64,000 nt of DNA. Source: Rhipidocladum racemiflorum (lineage: Eukaryota > Streptophyta > Magnoliopsida > Poales > Poaceae). Each line of letters starts with the position of its first letter. The first letter of the stretch is position 1. Location: positions 54,173,712 through 54,237,711 of the forward strand of contig CM070576.1 in the NCBI GenBank assembly GCA_036346355.1, read 5' to 3'. A model generated the notes under the pieces. The model did no database searches and was not told the DNA's origin. It worked only from the letters and a program-made list of their open reading frames with translations. Both the position numbers and the translations under genes were made by a program. Positions 56,980-64,000 of this stretch are shown here, one piece after another.

Positions 56980-57990
56980 AATAGGTGTGAGGTCGGTACA
57001 ACCCCTTAGGGCCGGTAGTTGTTTTCTAGAGGGGATCTTTTCTCAAAGATTTTCTGAGGCGTAGTACTGCTCCCAATTGGGCAATAGTGCGGGGTGGTCA
57101 GGGCAGCGACCAAGTTCAGAGGATGATTTGAAATTTCTGACCGTTGCGCCAAAGTCAGCATTACTGGCCCTACACGAGCGGTAGTGCCAACTTTACTGGT
57201 TTTGCTCGTTTTTCCTCTAAACAGCTAGTTTTCTTTGGAGGGGGCTATAAAAGGAGCCTTAGGGCTGGCATTTATGTCTGCTGCTATTTGCTGACATTGT
57301 TGAGCATTTGGTTGGAGTTGTGCATATGTTGCACTCCCGCATTTGGTTCTTGGGCTAAGAGTGATTCTAATTTGCATATGTTACAATTAGAAGTAGGTTG
57401 AGAGCTCTTTGTGCATGTGTTGCACTTAGAGAAGAGCCTTGTGCATGTGTTACACTCGGTGATCACCATTGTGTATGTGTTGCACTTGGTAAGGTTCAAA
57501 CTAGGTGCTTGACCTATTACTCTTGATGTTTGCTGATACGTAGACGGGCGTAATGGTGTTGTGCGCGATGATCTTCTCAACGAAGGCTGTGAGAATACCC
57601 GATGAATTGATAACGTCAGAGCTCACCTACCTGGAGGGGGAAAGAGCTACCACTAGTGGATTCGAGGTGGGTGCTCAATTCGTAGAGTCGATCAAATATG
57701 TTTGGCCTAACCTCAACGTTGACTAGGGGAGACTGGCAAGTGTCCAAATACCACGATAAAAAATATCATCTCTCCTTGTGGTCTATTTCCTTGTCCAAAT
57801 TATTGTTAGAGACATAGATAGTTAGTGCACTTAGTTTGCCTAGTTTATTTAGGTCTTGTTTGTCAAAACCTTAGTCTAAGCTTTCGCAATTATCTTTTAG
57901 GTTCTGACATAGGAGTTAAATAGGGGGTGTAGTGAAAGAAATTTTAAAACCGCCTATTCACCATCCTCTAGTCGGCATCCTCGTCCTTAC
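56980..57990 (+). mobile_element. Copia (SIRE/Maximus-like) LTR relic
   Basis: Order of LTR-like elements: a TATA box GGCTATAAAAGGAG (57244-57257), five direct copies of a GTGCATGTGTTGCAC-type dyad (57318-57485), a CT-rich region, and an ending AAAACCGCCTATTCACCATCC (57947-57967) that resembles the ends of SIRE/Opie-type LTRs. No internal region or second LTR is nearby. The left border is unknown. Confidence 0.5.
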
Positions 57991-58479
57991 CAGATAAACC
58001 TAGGAGGTAATAAGTCACAATGCTTAATCTAGACCCTTAGATCAAACTAGATGGATGGCTCACAATAAAAGTAGGAGTACCTTAAACAACAATTCTTCAC
58101 TCATATGTGCAAGGTTTCAAATTTTGTTTTTGGACTATGTCTCAGAGGCGATTGAAATCTAAAGTTTTGGTGAGATTTTAGAATTTTGGATAAAATTCTA
58201 ATCCGGAATTTTTCGGGCCTGTATTTCTGAGATTTCAGCCAAAAATTCAAAAAATTTGGCAAATTTCTATTGAACAAAAAATGGTTCAAACCACGTTTGA
58301 AAATTTTGATTTTTTTTATAGATGGTCCTGACACATCACTAATATTTTCATAAAATTTTGAGATGATGATCAAGCCTAAGGATTTTTTGAAAATTCTGAT
58401 AGTGCTATTGCCCCGAGGCTGAGTGCATTTATTGCTTCCAGAGGATACAAAAAATTTAACCATGATGCTTTGGCATGAA

Positions 58480-58555
58480 GTGGACATAGCCGAGTTGGTC
58501 TAAAGCGTCATGGCTGTTCGCAAGGTCACGGGTTTGAATCCCACTCTCAACATTA
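58480..58555 (+). other. tRNA-like sequence with Pol III A and B boxes
   Basis: A box TAGCCGAGTTGG (58487-58498) and B box GGTTTGAATCC (58531-58541) fit the consensus, with tRNA-like spacing. It resembles Leu/Ser-type tRNA (CCGAGTTGGTCTAA), but the acceptor and T stems do not pair well, so it is a relic or SINE-like promoter and not a working tRNA gene. Confidence 0.45.
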
Positions 58556-58582
58556 ATTTCTCTAAAATTTTGAAAAATTTGT

Positions 58583-58652
58583 AGATGGGAGGGATTGAAC
58601 CCTGTACCTCTTAGGTGCTACGCGCGAGCTTTGCCATTTGAACTACGGAACC
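58583..58652 (-). other. tRNA-like sequence, opposite strand
   Basis: On the minus strand the A box TAGTTCAAATGG (58645-58634) fits consensus. The B box GGTTCAATCC (58601-58592) is one base short. It faces the plus-strand tRNA-like sequence at 58480-58555. The acceptor ends are not complementary. Confidence 0.4.
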
Positions 58653-59699
58653 ATTTTTGTAGAAGTATGTTTAACAATCTTATGATGATGCTCGATTCCC
58701 ATGAGTATGTGGTGACCAAACTCGGCTCGACGCACACTCAGGTCAACCGAATGAAAAATGGTTCAAACCATGTTATAATTTTTTTTAAAAAAATTGGATG
58801 GTTCTGACACATCACTACTATTTCCATAAAATTTTTAGATGATAATAAAGCCCAAGAAATTTTAAATTTTTTTTAATAGTGCTACTGTTCTGATAAAGGA
58901 TGAGTACATGTATTGCTTCCATAGATTTGATTGAGCAACCAAAACAGGTTTATAATTTTTTAAACTTCTACAAAAGGGTTATGAGGAAATGCTTAAGCTC
59001 TCCTACAAATTTTGGATCATGGTCACACTTGAGATAATTTATAAAATTTTGAAAATGTTACTGTCTTATTTATGTTCCATCTGTTTTTGATTTTCCAAAG
59101 ATAACAAATGAATTTCAATTGTTTTAGAAATTATTTTATCTGATTCTAGACTACTAAAGATGGAACCATAAATTTTTTAGATCATGAGCAAGTTTGTATA
59201 TTTTTATAAAAATATGATAGTGTTTTTATTATTTTTATAAAACATCTCAAAAATTTGGTTTTCTCAAAAAATTCATGGAAGTTGACATTCTTAAGAGGTA
59301 TTGTCCCAAATCTGATCAACATACCAAAAATTACTGAAGCATTTTGACTTTTTTTTTATTTTTTTTTATTCTGCCAGGGATTATGAATCTTGGGTGGGTG
59401 GGGTGGGGGGTGAAATCCGAGATTTCGCCAGAATTTTGAACCATGCATACGTGTCTCTCCAGCTCTCCACGGTGTAACCTAAATCCTAGGATAACCAACA
59501 AGCCGGCCACTGTGTGAAATTTTAGAGAGGTAGAGGTGTTGAGTGCATATAATCAAGGTTAACAATATCGATATCGAAAAAATTGCTCGAAAATCGGTAA
59601 TATCAAGTTAAAAATCGGTCTAAAATTGTCAAAAAATCTGTGAAATCATGTGCTGAAAAATTGGCTTAGAATTGAATTTGCAAAATGTGTTGTTTCAAA

Positions 59700-60790
59700 T
59701 AATTAATTGATATGCTTGTGATATCATGGTAGTTGTTTTGCTTGATGCAATGCGCTCGTGTGAGTGGTTGCATGGATTGATCTTGAGTCAAGTCGTGGAC
59801 TTGTGCTCGAAATATTGTTTTGTGTTTATTCATGTGCAGGCGTTACTTGAGGTCGAACGTGGTCGATGACGGGATCGGAACTAGGTTCATGGAGGAACTG
59901 AGGTTCGGGACTAGGTTCAGGGAGGAATCGAGGTCCTAGTGGTCGAGGATGTCATGCGAGACGTTCGAGTTAGAGAACGGTGCACATGGAGGCTAGTTAG
60001 TCACGTAAGTGCGATAGATGGGTCGTGCGCGTGCAGTTGTAATCGTTTGAGGTAGCTTGCATGTATTGGGTCATGTTGGGCCAAGTGGACATGCATGCGA
60101 ATTTCTTTAGGGTTTACTTCTTATAAATAGGAGGGGTTGTCTCCTGTTTATTAGTGCCAAACATTAGGGTTTGTACTCTTTTGTGGGAGTGCTGTAATCA
60201 GACAAAGAAGAAATAGAAAATCAGATTTTCCTTAGCTAGCCGAATTACTGTTCATATGTGATTTGCTACGGTACTGATTTTCTGATTTTGGTTGCCCGGT
60301 TTTCGCTTTATTAGATTGATTCATTGTCTATCTTGATTCTTTGAGTTTAATCTTGATTTGATCCATCCAAAACCTTCCTAGGGCATTAATTTAGTATTCC
60401 TCAAAGTTTTGTTGGTTAATCTTTTGTAGATTTTGTTTAATCACAAAATTAGGGTTTAATCAATTCTCGTCATTATTGATACAATCAACTTATGGAGCTT
60501 ATAACTTTTGATCTGTAGATCCGATTGAGTTGATTCTTATTGGGTTAGTTTTGAAATTTAATCTATTTTCTATAGTTTAAATTTCATATCAATCCTATGG
60601 TTAGATTTTCGGGAATTAAGGTTAGATCTATTCTCGGTACAATCTGTCATAGCAAGATTGTGGAGTTCATAACTTTTGATCCGTAAGTCCGATCAAACTG
60701 ATTCTTTTTTTGTTAGATGCGCACTGGAATCTAGTTTGTTGTGTTCAAATTTTAGGTCAATCCGACAGCTGGATCTCCGGGAATTAGCGA
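59700..60790 (+). mobile_element. LTR-like retrotransposon relic
   Basis: It has a promoter-like TTATAAATAGGAGGGG (60121-60136) followed by a leader-like TTAGGGTTTGTACTC. Two direct copies of a unit of about 125 bp follow, at about 60495-60620 and 60662-60786 (CATAACTTTTGATC-GTA-(A/G)TCCGAT... CCGGGAATTA). Composition fits a plant LTR and leader. No coding domain was found, and borders are approximate. Confidence 0.35.
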
Positions 60791-61789
60791 TTTACCGAAT
60801 ATATGTCAATATGTTTTTGTTGAATACGAAGCAATTATTTGATTTCGAATTGGGTGAATTTTTAATAGATCAAAAATTTGATTTTAGCAGATCAAAATTT
60901 TGATTTTAGCTTCCACGCAATCATTCACCTCCCTCTGATTGCTATACTAGTATATATCGATCCTACAAAAACGAATAGCTCTAAAATAAAAAATCGCTCG
61001 ATATTCATCGATTATCGACTGATCAATCAATTTTTTGAGCAATTTTCGCTCAATATTCATCAAAAAGCGATATTCACCGATTATCGTGATATTTACGTCG
61101 TATAAATTTTTCTGAATCTTAAAATTTATTATTTTAAATTTAATCAGTTTACTGACTGATTTTAGATACTAAAATGGCATGATATGATTATCGATGACAT
61201 CGCAATACCTGCACATGATACCGGATGCCCTCACAATTCACAAACAGAGAGTGACTACTCTGATGTCTCTACGTAACAAAACAAAAAGCCTATCAGCCTC
61301 TCTCTCTCTCTGTCTGCCTGCATGCTGCAGCACCACCATGGAGTCATGGACACCACCCTCTCCCATCCAGAGAAACTACAGAAACGCCATCACCTCGGCA
61401 TCAGTCTCGAGACAAAGCCCTACAGCGCAGTGTCCCACAGTACCCATGGATGCCATTGCCATCACCGTGGGCCGTGGCCATTTCACTTGTTTAATCCCCC
61501 CAGCTTGTGCTTTTCTTACCATCCTGCCACTGAGCACATGACCGCGCTGCTGCTCACCGGGAGTTTTCAGAATTTGACACTCTTTAAAATTCGCATTTCG
61601 GAATTTGACACTCTGACCCACTGTCATACACACAGACGGTTCCATATGTCATCCAAATAAGCCGAAAGGCTTGCGAATTAAGTGTCAAATTCTGAAATAT
61701 TCCGCTGCTCACCGGGCCTCTCTACTCTCTAGTCTGTGGCCGGAGCTGAACTCAGTCAAAGCTAATTGTATCCGCAGCCTACCATATTG
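60791..61789. other. Intergenic upstream of the STICHEL-like gene
   Basis: AT-rich to about 61160, with GATATTCATCGATTATCG repeats in several forms. Around 61570-61700, AATTTGACACTCTTTAAAATTCG and AATTAAGTGTCAAATTCTGAAAT are inverted copies of one motif. No gene is recognised. Confidence 0.35.
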
Positions 61790-61924
61790 CACACTGTACC
61801 AGAGTCGCTCACATCATCGCCCTGTCCCGAGCCCTGCCTTTTCCTCTTGCCGTGCGGGCGCGGCCGCCGCCGCCTCCTGCCGTGATCTCTTCTCCAGCTG
61901 CCCGTGCGCCGAGGCTTCTCTGTG

Positions 61925-62872
61925 GTGAGGAGGCTCTGTTTCCTTGGTCCTGACGAGTGCCTCTCTGTTCCTGGTTTCTTCAGCTTCTCGCGGTGCATTT
62001 ATTTGTTCTAATCTGGTGCTGGATCTTGTGTTTCTTGCATTGTGGCTTGAGGGGGGTGGGGGGGGGGGTGCAGAACAGATTTGTTGCTTTGAGTTTGCCT
62101 TTTGTAATTTGTCTCTCAGAGGAGAGGAGAAGTACCATGCATTTTGATGTATCTATGCAGAACAAACCTACTGTTAGCTGGGGAAGGGGGGATGGGACCA
62201 ATATTTGGCTGTTTAGGTTTTGATTTGGAGGTATTTTTCTTTGTGTCACTCATGTTAGATATCTCAACTTGTTAGTTGGCCATGATTGGTACTTGCAATT
62301 GTGCACAGCTTTTCTACATTTCTATTTTGAAGTACAGACAGTTGGAGGCGGATTTGACCTTTTTTTGTTTTCTCCACACTTGCTATTTGTTTTTTTTTGG
62401 GGGTCACGTTAGTTTGAAAAGGAGAGAATGTGTGGATTATTTGTACTGTTTTACTTTATGTATTTTCAGTGAAAAAGGAGAACTGATGGCTGATTCTTTG
62501 ATGCTTCTCCCATAGTGTTTGCTTGCCAGCAGAACGAAACCATTTTTATCCCCTTGATCTGTACATCTGTAACTTTGTGTATATAAATGCTCCAAGATTA
62601 CGTTACAAATTGTCTTCAGGAGACATTTTCGTTTTTGGTGAACACCCTATCTTGGGGTCCCGAATACGTAGGTTTATCTGAAAGCCATGAAAGGATTTTA
62701 CCCCATGCCACTTCTTGAAGTTGTTTTTTTTTTTTTTATGTATTGAGCTATGACTAACTTATCTTGGATCTGACTTTGCCAAAATGGGAGCACCATGTTT
62801 GGTTTTCATGGGAATCAAAATAAAATCTGAAACTTCAGCATTCTTATGGTTCTTGTATCTGATTTGCTGCAG
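61925..62872 (+). other. Probable 5'-UTR intron of the STICHEL-like gene
   Basis: A CT-rich leader (about 61800-61924) ends at GTGAGG (61925). A polypyrimidine-poor acceptor TTGCTGCAG ends at 62872, followed by a short exon with the main ATG. There are no long open frames in between, and the sequence is T-rich, as intron sequence usually is. Inferred from splice-like signals only. Confidence 0.5.
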
Positions 62873-62882
62873 GTTCCTCCAT

Positions 62883-62936
62883 ATGGTTGAAATGGAACCA
62901 CTCCTAATCAAGAAAGGAGCCAACTCTGAGTCATAG
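62883..62936 (+). CDS. Upstream ORF in the STICHEL-like leader
   Basis: ATG to TAG, 17 codons (MVEMEPLLIKKGANSES), ending 50 bases before the main ATG in the proposed second leader exon. It could lower translation of the main frame, but conservation is unknown. Confidence 0.35.
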   Translation: MVEMEPLLIKKGANSES

Positions 62937-62986
62937 TATCATATATTATTTCTGGATAAGTCGGAACAGGAAGGCACATACTCAAA

Positions 62987-64000
62987 ATGGCGGACACGAG
63001 GCGCCACTCGGTGGATGTTCCACTGTCAAGAACCCTAGTGCAGCTCAAGAGAGTGAGGTCTCTGCGGGATCCAGCAACAAACTCTTTGAGCAAGTATGCA
63101 TCTGCTTCTGACAATATGATCTGGGAGACTGTCTCTAGCAACACACTGGAGCTAAGCAGGTCAGCACACCATCAATTGATTGAAGAAGATGGGGATTTGG
63201 AAGCCGAAGCTACAATGGGGTCAGAACGGAGTTTCCGGGCATCAAATGCAAGAACTGCATCCTATAGGAAATCTTCCGTTGTCAAGATCAGAGGCTTAAA
63301 CCCGCCAAGAAACAAGCAAGTTCATCGTGCGCGCCAAGATGGGCATCGCAAGTCCGTGGATTCTAGCCGCTCTAATCATAGCTCAATTCGACAACTGGCA
63401 AACAGCATGGTAAACAATATGGAAGAGGAGAAGGAAGAAGAGGAAGTGAATTCTTATGGACGACCAAATCTCGCGTTGCCGGAGAAGACTGATGAAGAAG
63501 TGAAAGTGCCATGCTGTTCTAAATTCAGAAACAAGTCTTCTGCTGCAATGAGCCGCGTCGGCAGCCCCTGTATGTCGGCCAGTGAGGCACGCTCAGTTGG
63601 GTCAAGAAGAACTGAAGAAACACGAGTGAGGTCGAACGACGTAGTTGGCTCAAATTTCAGTGGATGCGGGATAAGCTACTGCTGGTCTGGAGCATCCAAG
63701 TACCGCGATCTTTATTCCGATAGTGATGGCCCAGAGCAACCTCTCCTGTCCACCGAGGAGACCGAGGCAGCGTTCCAGGACAATGTACCATACACCGAGA
63801 CGCCAAGGTGTTTAAGCCAGAAATTTCGCCCTCGATCCTTCGGTGAGCTGGTTGGCCTCAATGTGGTTGCTCAGTCTCTCTTATATTCCTCTTGCAAAGG
63901 GAAGGTTGCTCCAATGTACTTGTTCCATGGCCCCCGGGGCACAGGCAAGACATCCACTGCACGAATTTTTGCTGCTGCCCTGAATTGCCTCTCCCTCGAA
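62987..64000 (+). CDS. STICHEL-like protein (DNA polymerase III gamma/tau-like AAA domain), 5' part
   Basis: 338 codons are open from MADTRRHSVDVPLSRTLVQL to the window end, with no stop. After a charged, low-complexity N-terminal region (about 1-280) comes KFRPRSFGELVGLNVVAQS, then the Walker A P-loop GPRGTGKT at 315-322 and STARIFAAALNC, the start of the AAA-type ATPase domain resembling bacterial DnaX. Plant STICHEL and STICHEL-like proteins combine this domain with plant-specific regions. STICHEL itself controls trichome branching in Arabidopsis; the roles of most paralogues are unclear. The N-terminal motif RTLVQLKRVRSLRDPATNSL is typical for the group. The remainder lies outside the window, so the paralogue cannot be fixed. 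Confidence 0.9.
   Translation, partial: MADTRRHSVDVPLSRTLVQLKRVRSLRDPATNSLSKYASASDNMIWETVSSNTLELSRSAHHQLIEEDGDLEAEATMGSERSFRASNARTASYRKSSVVKIRGLNPPRNKQVHRARQDGHRKSVDSSRSNHSSIRQLANSMVNNMEEEKEEEEVNSYGRPNLALPEKTDEEVKVPCCSKFRNKSSAAMSRVGSPCMSASEARSVGSRRTEETRVRSNDVVGSNFSGCGISYCWSGASKYRDLYSDSDGPEQPLLSTEETEAAFQDNVPYTETPRCLSQKFRPRSFGELVGLNVVAQSLLYSSCKGKVAPMYLFHGPRGTGKTSTARIFAAALNCLSLE

Larger units (their letters stand above)
58110..59445. mobile_element. hAT-like element, 1336 bp, with tRNA-like segments
   Basis: The left end CAAGGTTTCAAATTTTG and the right end, reverse-complemented, CATGGTTCAAAATTCTG are inverted. The flanks are CATATGTG (58102-58109) and CATACGTG (59446-59453), an 8-bp duplication with one change. 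There is no transposase ORF. Inside, a segment (58277-58440) is repeated at 58753-58920, and between the copies lie two tRNA-like sequences. Confidence 0.75.

Noticed and set aside
58480..58652. Functional tRNA genes
   Set aside because: A and B boxes are present, but acceptor and T stems do not pair and the second B box is one base short.
59562..61110. Possible TIR element surrounding the LTR-like relic (AACAATATCGATATCG at left, GATAT-rich at right)
   Set aside because: The right end does not give a convincing inverted match and no target-site duplication was found.

Overview
This window is plant nuclear DNA, almost certainly from a grass (Poaceae). The evidence is split genes with GT-AG introns, very GC-rich coding exons (wax synthase, BTB-TAZ), and a dense load of typical grass transposons: Stowaway, Tourist, CACTA, hAT and Mutator MITEs, Copia, and a Tat-type Ty3/gypsy element with an antisense extra ORF. 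There are no prokaryotic features and no CRISPR array. I could not assign a species.

Layout. 0-8.3 kb is repetitive: an edge-truncated gypsy-type LTR on the minus strand (1-2312), a 924-bp hAT-like element (3512-4435), and a 1.1-kb non-autonomous CACTA element (5472-6572) that has captured a 5S rRNA-like sequence with its Pol III control boxes, followed by Tourist, Stowaway and palindromic MITEs. 8.86-9.89 kb is an intact single-exon wax synthase gene (minus). 10-17 kb holds a LINE 3' end, an MsrA fragment, several MITEs, a gypsy-type LTR relic and an hAT transposase fragment.

17.7-40.6 kb is a nested retrotransposon cluster. A young Copia element (17973-24193, 218-bp LTRs, perfect 5-bp TSD, intact gag but broken pol) sits inside a Stowaway MITE. 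Just downstream starts an older Copia element of the same lineage (24318 to about 40585). The older one is split by an 11.1-kb Tat-lineage gypsy element (25676-36821, minus strand, perfect TSD) and by a Mutator-type foldback MITE (37848-38228, perfect 9-bp TSD). The older Copia ends abruptly about 430 bp upstream of the next gene.

41.0-64.0 kb is more gene-rich: a four-exon BTB/POZ-TAZ protein (41011-42711, plus); a two-exon GOLVEN/RGF-type secreted peptide precursor (47588-47919, minus); a five-exon ATP23 mitochondrial inner-membrane protease (49588-51685, minus, with a Tourist-like MITE in its last intron); LINE, hAT and LTR relics; a 1.3-kb hAT-like element carrying tRNA-like Pol III boxes (58110-59445); and the 5' part of a STICHEL-like gene (from 62987, running off the window), which appears to have a 5'-UTR intron and a short upstream ORF.

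The five host genes are unrelated single genes and do not form a pathway. The most unusual points are the 5S sequence inside a CACTA element, the dispersed hAT-like families whose copies are supported by target-site duplications, the antisense spliced ORF of the gypsy element, and the gag-only young Copia.
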